Source of the DNA: an uncultured Bacteroidales bacterium
Lineage (GTDB): Bacteria > Bacteroidota > Bacteroidia > Bacteroidales > UBA932
Assembly: GCA_945983015.1 (NCBI GenBank)
Contig: CAMFSN010000013.1
Span: 1 to 23,281, forward strand
Direction: 5' to 3'
Length of the DNA: 23,281 nucleotides
This document shows positions 1 through 6,816 of the stretch, piece by piece; position 1 is the first letter of the stretch, and the number at the start of each line of letters is the position of its first letter. The translations under genes were made by a program, and so were the position numbers. The notes beneath the pieces were generated by a model. That model saw nothing but the letters and a program-made list of their open reading frames with translations, was not told the origin of the DNA and searched no databases.

Positions 1-744
1 ACTATAGAGTATCTTATCCAAAAGTTCCGGATAGAACCTGGAAAGCAGCAGGAAGGCACATAGCAGCACTGTCGCTATGATCAGCAGGGTCCAAAGCAGC
101 CTCCAGAATACCTTCCCGCCTTCCTTTTTCTTCTTCTTCTCCTCCTCCTTTTTCTCCTCCTTCTTCTCCCCCTCCTTCTGTTCTGTTTTCTTTTCTGCCA
201 ATTCTTCTTTCTCTTCCTCCTCTTCTTTCTCCTCTTTCTTCTCTTCTGCCAATTCTTCCTCCTCTATATTAAACAAAAGCCGCGCTTCACTGCTTTTCTG
301 CGGAAGAGCTTTCACGCTTTTGTTCTTAAGGGACACACTTTCCAATCCAAAGCCCTCAGGGTAGATGTCGGCCTCCATATCCATAATGAAGAACACTTCT
401 CCGTTTTCAAGGCTTCTGAATTTTCCGAAGTTCGGTAATTCCAGTACTTTATCTTCTCGTAAAGAGTTGAGAATCAAGGAACTTATTTCCTCTGTCTGCA
501 TTTTGGCCTCTTCTATGCCAATTTTATATTTGGCGGCGAACAGTTTTTCAAAGGAAGCCCCATCTTCTGTAGCCTGCTCGGCGAAGAATTCCAATTTCCT
601 GTAAGGAGGGTTAATGGTGAATCCATTGTCCGAGATGCTGGCCGCTTGGATCCTGGCTTTGAATACGCCAAGACCCGTCACCGACAGAGTGTCGTTTTTT
701 GAAATGAATTCTTCTAGTAAGGAAGAGAATAATTCTAAAGTCAT
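1..744 (-). CDS. HU-CCDC81-like membrane-anchored protein (3' end outside window)
   Basis: The ATG is at 744 and the frame stays open to base 1, giving 248 residues without a stop, so the gene is partial. Residues 1-60 and about 65-140 look like the two HU-like domains of the bacterial CCDC81 type (LSVTGLGVFKARI early, then VLELPNFGKFRSL near residue 105). Residues about 155-210 are almost entirely Glu and Lys. A single membrane segment follows at about 214-236 (WRLLWTLLIIATVLLCAF). In Bacteroidota such proteins often end in a SPOR peptidoglycan-binding domain, which would lie outside the window and is inferred only. The topology suggests a cytoplasmic DNA- or protein-binding head, a charged stalk and a periplasmic tail. 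Family assignment is by memory of the motif pattern, so moderate. The Ser/Phe-rich frames on the other strand here are its shadow. A -7-like element lies 4 nt before the ATG. Confidence 0.6.
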   Translation of the reverse strand, partial: MTLELFSSLLEEFISKNDTLSVTGLGVFKARIQAASISDNGFTINPPYRKLEFFAEQATEDGASFEKLFAAKYKIGIEEAKMQTEEISSLILNSLREDKVLELPNFGKFRSLENGEVFFIMDMEADIYPEGFGLESVSLKNKSVKALPQKSSEARLLFNIEEEELAEEKKEEKEEEEEKEELAEKKTEQKEGEKKEEKKEEEKKKKKEGGKVFWRLLWTLLIIATVLLCAFLLLSRFYPELLDKILYS

Positions 745-748
745 AGTA

Positions 749-756
749 CAAATTTA
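749..756 (-). promoter_or_regulatory. -7 element of the HU-CCDC81-like gene
   Basis: On the minus strand this reads TAAATTTG, an exact match to the Bacteroidota -7 consensus TAnnTTTG. It ends 4 nt before the ATG at 744, so transcription may begin at or within 1-2 nt of the start codon. No TTTG is present at the usual 19-nt distance upstream, which lowers confidence. Confidence 0.45.
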
Positions 757-775
757 TAAATTTTTTTCAAAAAAC

Positions 776-806
776 TTTGAGGTTTTCAATTTTTGTAGTA
801 CATTTG
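776..806 (+). promoter_or_regulatory. Promoter of tRNA-Asn
   Basis: The -33 element TTTG (776-779) and the -7 element TACATTTG (799-806) are separated by 19 nt, matching the Bacteroidota housekeeping sigma consensus TTTG/TAnnTTTG. The expected start is about 3-6 nt after 806, leaving a short 5' leader before the tRNA at 836. Confidence 0.8.
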
Positions 807-835
807 CAATCCCGTTTCAGACGGGTGACATAAAT

Positions 836-909
836 TCCTCTTTAGCTCAGTTGGTTAGAGCACCTGACTGTTAATCAGGGGGTCGTAGGTTCAAGTCCTA
901 CAAGGGGAG
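836..909 (+). tRNA. tRNA-Asn (anticodon GTT)
   Basis: A full cloverleaf can be drawn. The acceptor stem TCCTCTT (836-842) pairs with AAGGGGA (902-908) with one T-G pair. The D stem is GCTC/GAGC. The anticodon stem CCTGA/TCAGG encloses the loop CTGTTAA with anticodon GTT at 870-872. The T stem GTAGG/CCTAC encloses TTCAAGT. The discriminator is G909. CCA is not encoded and must be added after transcription. Confidence 0.97.
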
Positions 910-916
910 CAAAAGC

Positions 917-942
917 AAGGGGTGACTTAACGGTCACCCCTT
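917..942. terminator. Shared terminator between tRNA-Asn and receptor 1
   Basis: A perfect 10-bp inverted repeat (917-926 with 933-942) encloses the 6-nt loop TTAACG. On the plus strand it is followed by TTCTTTCTTTCTT, which suits termination of the tRNA. On the minus strand it lies 10 nt past the stop codon of receptor 1 and is followed by TTGCTTTTGC, so it can act for both convergent units. Confidence 0.8.
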
Positions 943-951
943 CTTTCTTTC

Positions 952-3396
952 TTATTGGCCTAGTCCACTTCCTGAGCCAGAACCGGAGCCTCGGGAAATC
1001 TCCTCAAGATTACCCACCTTCCTGCTCTTGACAGGCTTTTGAGAACTGCCAAATGTCCAGGTCAGATCGAAAAGTATCTTCTGGCTATAGAATTCCTGGG
1101 TAAGGTAAGTCTTGACATTGTAGCCGCTTTCATCGATGATGTCCAGATTGCTGTTAGTTGTCCTGAAGATATCGTCAACTCTGAGTCCAAAGCTGAGTCT
1201 TTCAGAAATGTTCTTCTTCAAGGCCATATTAGCACCCCATCTGCCGTGAATATAGTAGCACCCGAATATCATAGGGGTCATCGCGTACGCATCCACACTC
1301 AGTTTCCAATCCTTAGGCAGCAGCAGGCTAAGGTCGGTGTAGGCTTGGAAGGCCAGGCTCTCCCTTTTGGTGTTGCTGCTGTAGGTGAGGGATTCCACAT
1401 AGTAAGTTCCTCCGCTAATGGTCCATTGGAGGTATTTTCCTATAGGCAGGGAGGCTATGCTCAAAAATGCCCCAGCCATATTCTGAGAACCTATGTTTCC
1501 CCAGGTCATAACCTCTTCTCCTTCGGGAGTAAGAGAAGGTATCTGATTGATAACCTGAGTCATAGTGTTGTAATTAAGAGATAGAGAAAGGTGCTGTCCA
1601 TAGCCGATGTTCAAAGCGAAATTGTCGCTGTACTGAGGCTGGATATCAGGATTTCCCTGAGTGTAAGTCTTCGAGTCCACATAGGTCTTGGTCGGGTTCA
1701 GTTGCTCGTACCTCGGTCTGTCAATCCTTCGGGTATAACTGAAGCCTAATCTCCAGTCAGGGCTTGGGTTATAGCCTACAAAGACGGTAGGGAAGAGGTC
1801 GAAATAAGACCTTCTGCTCTGCTGTCCGGAACTGGTCCAATCCCCGAAAGAGTTGGTATATTCGCCACGAAGACCCACTTTGAAACTCCATTGCATTCCT
1901 ATCTGGCCGGAGAGAGATGCATAAGTGGCCCCCACGTGCTCGCGATACTTGAAATCTGATTTGGAGATTGTCTCGCTTTTGTTCTCGGTACTCTTATTTA
2001 CGGTGTTCGACAAAGCCCATTTAGCTCCCGCCTCAAGCATATATTTTCCAGCCACAAGCCCCTGATAGTCAGCCTTTGCGGAATACACGTCGTAATCTTT
2101 GTGAGCATATATCGACTGTTCCAGAAGCCCTAGAGGAAGCTGTTGAGGAAGGGCCAGGACAGTGTCTGTCTGCTTGTTGTCATCTTCTGACATATTCTTA
2201 TAGTAGTCCAGATTCAAGGTCAGCTCCTGAGCTTTAGTCTCGTCGAAAATATGGGTGTAGTTGAGGTTGGCATTCCCCTGAATAGATTTTGAAACATTGT
2301 TTATCTTAGACCTTGACAAATCGCTCAATTCCGAGTCCCTGAAAATTTCAGTGCTGCTATTCTTTGTCCAGCTTCTGCTCTTATTCCCTGGAGCATAGAG
2401 TATGAATCCCAGAGTGTTCTTCTGGTCTATGAACCAGTCGCTTCCCAGCTTGACATTGAAATCATGAGATCTGTTAAGCAGTACCGTCTTGCCTAACTGT
2501 CTTATGTTCTGGTAGTTAAGGTCATTTACTATATTAATCGGGGTGTTATAGAAGCTCTCATATATATTAAAGAAGCTGTTTGTCTTTTCTGTTCTGTATG
2601 CCAAATTCATCCACCAGCTTTCCTGCCAAGGCAAATCCGCTATATCCGAAAAATACATTCCGCCTCCGCCCAGTCCGGTCGAGCCATTGAATCCCTGCAG
2701 GAGATTGCGCTTGGTCTTGATGTTGATGATACCTCCTTGTCCGGCTGCATCATACTTGGAGGACGGATTTTCCATCAGTTCGAATTTGTCAATGCTTTCT
2801 CCGTTTGTGCTGCGAAGCATAGCCTCCAATGCTTTTCCGTCCAGATAAGAAGGTCTGCCGTCTATCCAGACGGACACGCTTTTGCCGTTGAGCTTCACGT
2901 TGCCATCCTTGTCTATGGTCACTCCCGGGGCCTTTTTCATCAGCTCCAGGGCATTGCTTCCCTGGGCAAAGGCGCTCTGGCCCACATTCATCACCACCTT
3001 GTCTATCTTCATCTCCACCAGTTTCACCCTTTCCGTCACCGTGGCGCTTTCCAGAGTCTGGGCAGACAAGGCCAATTTTATCGGCGCCACCTCGACCACG
3101 TCTCCGCTAAGCTTAATTATCTGCTGGTGGTCTTCATATCCGATGAAGGTACATCTGAGCAGGTATTCTCCCTCCTCTGCAATCAAATTGAAAAAGCCTT
3201 CCTCGTCGCTGGACCCGCCGGCTATTACATTTTCATCCTCGTCGAGAAGGGCAACTGTGGCCCAGGCTATAGGATCCCCGTCTTGGGCATCCAATACTTT
3301 TCCATTGAGAGAAACTTGTCCGCTCTGCCTTTTTGCTGATGCGGGAATGGTCAATAGAATAAATAGAAATGATAAAACAACAGCTATTTTCTTCAT
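952..3396 (-). CDS. Outer-membrane beta-barrel receptor, TonB-dependent type (receptor 1)
   Basis: 814 residues from the ATG at 3396. A TTG at 3414 would add six residues, but MKKIAVVLSFLFILL is a clean signal-peptide start with cleavage near residue 21. Residues about 28-105 are a carboxypeptidase-regulatory-like beta domain (LNGKVLDAQDGDPIAWATV). Residues about 115-235 are a plug-like domain (LELMKKAPGVTIDKDGN, then YDAAGQGGIINIKTKR), and the rest is a beta-barrel of the OMP_b-brl_3 kind, with motifs such as FSYTRRIDRPRYEQLNP. It should sit in the outer membrane and import a ligand or act as a receptor. The substrate cannot be told: no SusD-like partner is adjacent. After the last strand (LFDLTWTFG) comes a tail of about 35 residues ending in Gly-Ser repeats. 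It is transcribed alone from a complex promoter region at 3397-3669. Confidence 0.9.
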   Translation of the reverse strand: MKKIAVVLSFLFILLTIPASAKRQSGQVSLNGKVLDAQDGDPIAWATVALLDEDENVIAGGSSDEEGFFNLIAEEGEYLLRCTFIGYEDHQQIIKLSGDVVEVAPIKLALSAQTLESATVTERVKLVEMKIDKVVMNVGQSAFAQGSNALELMKKAPGVTIDKDGNVKLNGKSVSVWIDGRPSYLDGKALEAMLRSTNGESIDKFELMENPSSKYDAAGQGGIINIKTKRNLLQGFNGSTGLGGGGMYFSDIADLPWQESWWMNLAYRTEKTNSFFNIYESFYNTPINIVNDLNYQNIRQLGKTVLLNRSHDFNVKLGSDWFIDQKNTLGFILYAPGNKSRSWTKNSSTEIFRDSELSDLSRSKINNVSKSIQGNANLNYTHIFDETKAQELTLNLDYYKNMSEDDNKQTDTVLALPQQLPLGLLEQSIYAHKDYDVYSAKADYQGLVAGKYMLEAGAKWALSNTVNKSTENKSETISKSDFKYREHVGATYASLSGQIGMQWSFKVGLRGEYTNSFGDWTSSGQQSRRSYFDLFPTVFVGYNPSPDWRLGFSYTRRIDRPRYEQLNPTKTYVDSKTYTQGNPDIQPQYSDNFALNIGYGQHLSLSLNYNTMTQVINQIPSLTPEGEEVMTWGNIGSQNMAGAFLSIASLPIGKYLQWTISGGTYYVESLTYSSNTKRESLAFQAYTDLSLLLPKDWKLSVDAYAMTPMIFGCYYIHGRWGANMALKKNISERLSFGLRVDDIFRTTNSNLDIIDESGYNVKTYLTQEFYSQKILFDLTWTFGSSQKPVKSRKVGNLEEISRGSGSGSGSGLGQ

Positions 3397-3404
3397 ATCA
3401 CTTA

Positions 3405-3458
3405 AGTTTCGCAAGTAACTTTTTTATTATTTAAGAGATCTGCGCGGCTTGCGAAACT
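3405..3458 (-). promoter_or_regulatory. Long-range hairpin in receptor 1 leader
   Basis: CTTGCGAAACT (3448-3458) and AGTTTCGCAAG (3405-3415) are perfect 11-bp inverted repeats with a 32-nt loop. In the minus-strand mRNA the 5' arm lies inside a 16-codon upstream ORF, and the 3' arm ends 8 nt before the receptor ATG at 3396, where it could mask the initiation region. No T-tract follows, so it is not a terminator. Confidence 0.55.
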
Positions 3459-3481
3459 ATTCCCCACGCACATTTCTTCAT
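3431..3481 (-). CDS. Putative leader peptide (16 aa) upstream of receptor 1
   Basis: An ATG at 3481 opens a 16-codon frame, MKKCAWGIVSQAAQIS, ending in TAA at 3431-3433. It lies entirely within the predicted receptor 1 mRNA leader, starting about 35 nt after the predicted transcription start. Its codons 9-12 form the 5' arm of the 11-bp hairpin described at 3405-3458, and its stop codon falls in the loop. Translation of this frame would therefore open the hairpin. There is no protein-level evidence that it is made. It could equally be chance in a 120-nt leader. Confidence 0.3.
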   Translation of the reverse strand: MKKCAWGIVSQAAQIS

Positions 3482-3495
3482 GTTGATTTTTTAGT

Positions 3496-3519
3496 AGTGT
3501 CTTAGTTTACTAATACACT
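3496..3519. promoter_or_regulatory. 24-bp imperfect palindrome over receptor 1 start site (operator candidate)
   Basis: The outer arms AGTGT (3496-3500) and ACACT (3515-3519) and inner arms TTAGT (3502-3506) and ACTAA (3509-3513) pair with one mismatch per arm and a 2-nt centre. The palindrome begins 2 nt downstream of the -7 element and covers the predicted start site, the classic place for a repressor. Confidence 0.55.
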
Positions 3520-3520
3520 G

Positions 3521-3551
3521 CAAAGATATAGGAAAAATTTGATAGTGCAAA
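3521..3551 (-). promoter_or_regulatory. Main promoter of receptor 1
   Basis: Read on the minus strand, TTTG (3551-3548), 19 nt, then TATCTTTG (3528-3521): an exact match to TTTG-N19-TAnnTTTG. The expected start near 3515-3518 gives a leader of roughly 120 nt before the ATG at 3396. Confidence 0.75.
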
Positions 3552-3580
3552 TATTTTCTTATATAAATTACAGTAATTTG

Positions 3581-3629
3581 AAATGTTTCGAAACATTTGT
3601 TTTAAAACAGATGTTTTGTAACAGGTGTT
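3581..3629. repeat. Cluster of overlapping palindromes upstream of receptor 1
   Basis: AAATGTTTCGAAACATTT (3581-3598) is a perfect 18-bp palindrome. Sharing its right half is a 26-bp palindrome (3591-3616) whose arms match except for one T-G pair. AACAGATGTT (3606-3615) is repeated as AACAGGTGTT (3620-3629) with 14-bp periodicity. All carry variants of a half-site like CARATGTTT. The cluster lies 30-80 bp upstream of the main -33 element, a position suited to an activator or a DNA-looping repressor. Confidence 0.5.
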
Positions 3630-3630
3630 G

Positions 3631-3661
3631 CAAATATATGAATATAATTTGTAATCTGAAA
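3631..3661 (-). promoter_or_regulatory. Possible second upstream promoter of receptor 1
   Basis: On the minus strand TATATTTG (3638-3631) matches TAnnTTTG exactly, preceded at 19 nt by TTTC (3661-3658), one base off TTTG. If used, the transcript would pass through the palindrome cluster at 3581-3629 and the main promoter before reaching receptor 1. Confidence 0.4.
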
Positions 3662-3669
3662 AATAAAGG

Positions 3670-4893
3670 CTACTTTCTGTGGAAAATATTTGATACGATA
3701 ATCAGGACGATGACCATTGCAAAAGCGATCTGTATAGCCTGAAAGCCTATGTTAAGGGCTTGGCTGATATTTCCCTGGGCTATATGAAAAGCGCTCCAGA
3801 AGATGCCTGCGCCAGGAATTAGGGGGAAAATGCCGCAGATAAGGAAGACTGTGCTCGGACAGCGTCTCAGTACAGCTGCCCAGCGGGAGCAAAGGGCTAC
3901 CAGAGTGGAGCCGGCTGCAACTGAGAGAAAGACTCCGGCGGAACTGTATCTGGAAAGGATAAGAAACAGAGCCCAGCCCAGCATACCTATGAGCGCGCAG
4001 CAAAGGTAATGTTTTCTCGGTACCCCGAACAGAACGGCGAAAGCCCCCGTTCCCAGGAAGGCTGCCGAGATTTGGATAGGCAGGCAGGCTGTGAGAGGGT
4101 CCGTAAGCGTGCTGATTGGCATAAAGGAAAAGTTGAAGATACGGGCTGAGGCTATAAGGGCGCAGCAGGCTCCGAAGGCGATGCACAGAAAGATCATCAG
4201 GGCATCGGCCAGACGGGTGAGTCCGGCCAGGTAGTCTTCTCCTGCTATGTCTCTAAGGCCGTTGGTGAAGGCCACCCCAGGTATCAGCAGGATAAGTGTG
4301 CCGACCAGCATATTGCCCAGATTGTGACCTATCCCAGCGCTGTGGAGCAGGATGCAGAGAATGGCTCCGAGCAGGCCGGCGATGATGCTCCCGCAGGCTT
4401 TGGAACAGTAGGGGTTGAGCAGTTTCAAGACTATGACGTTCAGTATCGTGGCTGCAATCGCGGAGGCGAGACAGTCAAAAAGAGAACCCCCGAAGATGGC
4501 GCAGAAGGCAGCGCAGCCTATGAAGGCCGCCAGGCTCTGTTCCCAGAAGGATTTGTCTGCCTTGCACTTGATGGCTTCAAGTTTCTCCCAGGCTTGAGCC
4601 AGACTTAGCTTTCCCTCGGATATTTCTCTGGAGAGCTGGTTGATTTCCACCACCTTGTCCAGCCTTGCGCCTTTGATGGGGATGAATTGGACCTTCGCAT
4701 AGGAGCGTCCAGTGGTGAATATGCCGTTACTCAGGACGAAGAACTGCTCGTCGTCTTCGCCGAAGTGGTCGGCTATTCTTTCCATCGTCTCTTCGACTCT
4801 GGATATCTCGGCTCCGTTCTGAAGCAGTATCCTTCCAGCTTCCGAAGCCAGGGCCAAGGCCCCTCGCTTATCGTCCGGTTCAGCTTTGTGCAT
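3670..4893 (-). CDS. Threonine/serine exporter family protein (fused ThrE)
   Basis: 407 residues from the ATG at 4893. The frame stays open upstream to 5148 but would then overlap the divergent PASTA gene, and the ThrE similarity begins just after MHKAEPDD, so the later start is chosen. The N-terminal cytoplasmic part carries the family signature NGAEISRVEETMERI (residues 26-40). Membrane segments follow from about residue 125, with the conserved LIPGVAFTNGLRDIAGEDY. The C-terminal half repeats a ThrE_2-like module with GIFPLIPGAGIFW. Both halves, which in E. coli are separate proteins (YjjP and YjjB), are fused here as in Corynebacterium ThrE, giving about ten membrane helices. The family exports small amino acids or related metabolites; the substrate is inferred from the family. 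It is a single-gene unit divergent from the PASTA operon by 54 bp. Confidence 0.88.
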   Translation of the reverse strand: MHKAEPDDKRGALALASEAGRILLQNGAEISRVEETMERIADHFGEDDEQFFVLSNGIFTTGRSYAKVQFIPIKGARLDKVVEINQLSREISEGKLSLAQAWEKLEAIKCKADKSFWEQSLAAFIGCAAFCAIFGGSLFDCLASAIAATILNVIVLKLLNPYCSKACGSIIAGLLGAILCILLHSAGIGHNLGNMLVGTLILLIPGVAFTNGLRDIAGEDYLAGLTRLADALMIFLCIAFGACCALIASARIFNFSFMPISTLTDPLTACLPIQISAAFLGTGAFAVLFGVPRKHYLCCALIGMLGWALFLILSRYSSAGVFLSVAAGSTLVALCSRWAAVLRRCPSTVFLICGIFPLIPGAGIFWSAFHIAQGNISQALNIGFQAIQIAFAMVIVLIIVSNIFHRK

Positions 4894-4912
4894 AGTTGAT
4901 CGTAATTTACGG

Positions 4913-4941
4913 TAAATATATAAGAAATTTTCGTAACTTCG
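4913..4941. promoter_or_regulatory. Divergent promoter region of ThrE and PASTA operon
   Basis: Only 54 bp separate the two start codons. On the plus strand TAACTTCG (4934-4941) is one base off TAnnTTTG and ends 6 nt before the PASTA ATG. On the minus strand TATATTTA (4920-4913) is one base off the consensus and ends 19 nt before the ThrE ATG. Neither has a clear -33 TTTG, so both are tentative. Confidence 0.35.
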
Positions 4942-4947
4942 TAGGCT

Positions 4948-5766
4948 ATGAGTAAAGTCAAGAAAATACTGGGTAATTGGGTGCTGTTGAATCTCTTTAT
5001 CGCCATAGTTCTTGTAGCCTTGATTTTTATAGGCGTGAATGTCGGATTGAAAGTCTTTACCGAACATAACAAAACTGTGGAAGTGCCGGATATGGTGGGA
5101 TGTTCTTATCACGAGGCCGAGGCCTTGGGTCAGGAAAGCGAACTTCAACTGATCGTGGCGGATTCTGTCTATGTGAACCGATTTAAGGCTGGGGCAGTCT
5201 ATTCGCAGAATCCTAAGGCGGGAAGCAAGGTGAAGAAAGGCCGTAAGATATATCTCACTATGAACTCATCCCATAAGCGTCAGGTGAGTATGCCTTCCCT
5301 CGTGGGATTGAGCGTGCGCCAGGCTAAGGTGGAATTGACGGCGCGTAAGCTGATACTGGGGCGACTTATCTATAAGGAAGACATAGCTACGAATAACGTT
5401 ATGGCCCAGATGATAGGGAAGAGGCCTGTGGCTGAAGGTGAGAAACTGGATGTGGGAACTATCGTGGATCTGGTGGTGGGACTTAATTACGAGGACCCTT
5501 ACACTCAGGTTCCTTCCTTTATAGAGCAGGCTTATCACAAGGCCGTGAATTCAGTTCAGGACAGTTATCTGAACGTAGATCGTCTGATTTTTGACGAGAC
5601 CGTGAAGTCTTATTCGGATTCGCTGGCAGCCTTCGTGTATAGGCAGTATCCTGAAGCTTCTGATAATAAGGTAATGATGGGTAGGGGAGTAAGCCTGTAT
5701 CTGACTTTGGATAGGGAGAAACTCCCAAAACCTGCGCCGGTGGATTCCCTGACACTTGATCTCTAG
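4948..5766 (+). CDS. PASTA domain-containing membrane protein
   Basis: 272 residues. One N-terminal membrane helix (about 11-34, LLNLFIAIVLVALIFIGVNV) is followed by three PASTA repeats at about 43-107, 112-180 and 186-256, each opening with a V-P-x-x-x/MPSLVG-type start (VEVPDMVG, SMPSLVGLS, TQVPSFIEQ). PASTA domains bind peptidoglycan fragments or serve as spacers in cell-wall enzymes and kinases. Here no kinase or transpeptidase domain is attached, so the protein is a membrane-tethered PASTA-only protein, probably exposed in the periplasm. It is the first gene of the rluD-lnt-coaD operon, 3 nt ahead of rluD. The role is inferred: envelope sensing or structure. Confidence 0.9.
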   Translation: MSKVKKILGNWVLLNLFIAIVLVALIFIGVNVGLKVFTEHNKTVEVPDMVGCSYHEAEALGQESELQLIVADSVYVNRFKAGAVYSQNPKAGSKVKKGRKIYLTMNSSHKRQVSMPSLVGLSVRQAKVELTARKLILGRLIYKEDIATNNVMAQMIGKRPVAEGEKLDVGTIVDLVVGLNYEDPYTQVPSFIEQAYHKAVNSVQDSYLNVDRLIFDETVKSYSDSLAAFVYRQYPEASDNKVMMGRGVSLYLTLDREKLPKPAPVDSLTLDL

Positions 5767-5769
5767 GAT

Positions 5770-6816
5770 ATGGCAGATAATTTCGACGAGGAACTGGATG
5801 AGCTCTTTGAACATTTCCGCTTGAACGTGGATGTGGGGCAGACTCCTATGCGTATAGACAAGTATATGTCCGAGCATATGGAGGACACCTCTCGTCACAG
5901 GGTGCAATTGGCCATTAAGGAAGGCTACGTGCATGTGGGGGAGAAGGTGGCCAAGGCCAATTATATAGTCCGTCCCGGGGATATCATCCGCTTCGTGATG
6001 CCCTATCGCAGGCGTGGGATGGAGATACTGCCTCAGGACATCCCTTTGAATATAGTGTATGAGGATGAGGATGTGCTTGTGGTGAACAAGCCTGCAGGTA
6101 TGGTGGTGCACCCGGGTCACGGGCATTTCGAAGGCACTTTGATAAATGCATTGGCATACCATCTGGGTCTGAAACAGGGACCTGAAGCTCAGGATGAGCG
6201 GATGGGCATCCTGGTGCACAGGATTGATAAGGACACTTCGGGATTGCTGCTGGTGGCGAAAAACGACGAGGCGCAGTTGAAATTGGCCCGACAATTCTTT
6301 GAGCACAGCATAGAGAGATGCTATAACGCAGTGGTCTGGGGGAATATTCAGGAGGATGAGGGGACTATAGACACATATATAGGAAGGGATCCTAACGACA
6401 GGCTCCGATTCAGGGTTTTCGATGATCCGCAAAAGGGGAAAAGGGCCATCACCCACTATAAGGTTCTGGAGCGTTTCGGTTATGTGACTTTGGTGGAATG
6501 CCGGCTGGAGACTGGGAGAACCCATCAGATAAGGGTGCATATGGCTTCCATAGGACATCCGCTTTTCGCGGACGAACGTTATGGCGGGATGGAGATACGA
6601 AAGGGTACCATCTATGCCAAATACAAGCAGTTTATCCGGAATTGTTTCGAGCTCTGTCCTCGTCAGGCCTTGCACGCCAGGACACTGGGCTTTGAGCATC
6701 CGAGTACGCATAAGATTTTGAGATTTGACTCCGTCCTTCCTGAGGATATGCTTAATCTTTTGGATAAATGGAGGAGATACTGTAACAATATGCCGAAAGA
6801 AGATGAAACAGAATAA
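5770..6816 (+). CDS. rluD: 23S rRNA pseudouridine synthase, RluA/RluD family
   Basis: 348 residues. An N-terminal S4 RNA-binding domain (about 25-85, MRIDKYMSEHMEDTSRHRVQ) precedes the RluA-type catalytic domain. The catalytic motif HRIDKDTSGLLLVAKN places the nucleophilic Asp at residue 153, and the RluA family motif GRTHQIRVHMASIGHPLF follows. In E. coli RluD converts U1911, U1915 and U1917 of 23S rRNA helix 69. The S4 domain and length fit RluD best, but RluC-like specificity cannot be excluded. It follows the PASTA gene by 3 nt and overlaps lnt by 14 nt, so it is the second gene of a tight operon. Confidence 0.93.
   Translation: MADNFDEELDELFEHFRLNVDVGQTPMRIDKYMSEHMEDTSRHRVQLAIKEGYVHVGEKVAKANYIVRPGDIIRFVMPYRRRGMEILPQDIPLNIVYEDEDVLVVNKPAGMVVHPGHGHFEGTLINALAYHLGLKQGPEAQDERMGILVHRIDKDTSGLLLVAKNDEAQLKLARQFFEHSIERCYNAVVWGNIQEDEGTIDTYIGRDPNDRLRFRVFDDPQKGKRAITHYKVLERFGYVTLVECRLETGRTHQIRVHMASIGHPLFADERYGGMEIRKGTIYAKYKQFIRNCFELCPRQALHARTLGFEHPSTHKILRFDSVLPEDMLNLLDKWRRYCNNMPKEDETE

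Noticed and set aside
120..260. Tandem repeat or CRISPR-like array
   Set aside because: The repeated segments are irregular purine-rich codons of a Glu/Lys stalk, without regular spacing or unique spacers.
77..364. Ser/Phe-rich frame on the plus strand
   Set aside because: It is the reverse reading of the Glu/Lys-rich stalk of the minus-strand membrane protein.
3397..3414. TTG start adding six residues to receptor 1
   Set aside because: The ATG at 3396 begins a standard signal peptide. The TTG lies in the hairpin arm and adds charged residues ahead of it.
3539..3742. 67-codon Cys/Ile/Asn-rich plus-strand frame
   Set aside because: It covers an AT-rich regulatory region and the end of the ThrE gene, has no promoter in its direction and no recognisable motif.
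4894..5148. N-terminal extension of the ThrE gene by 85 codons
   Set aside because: It would overlap the divergent PASTA gene by 200 bp and adds a His-rich segment unlike the family.
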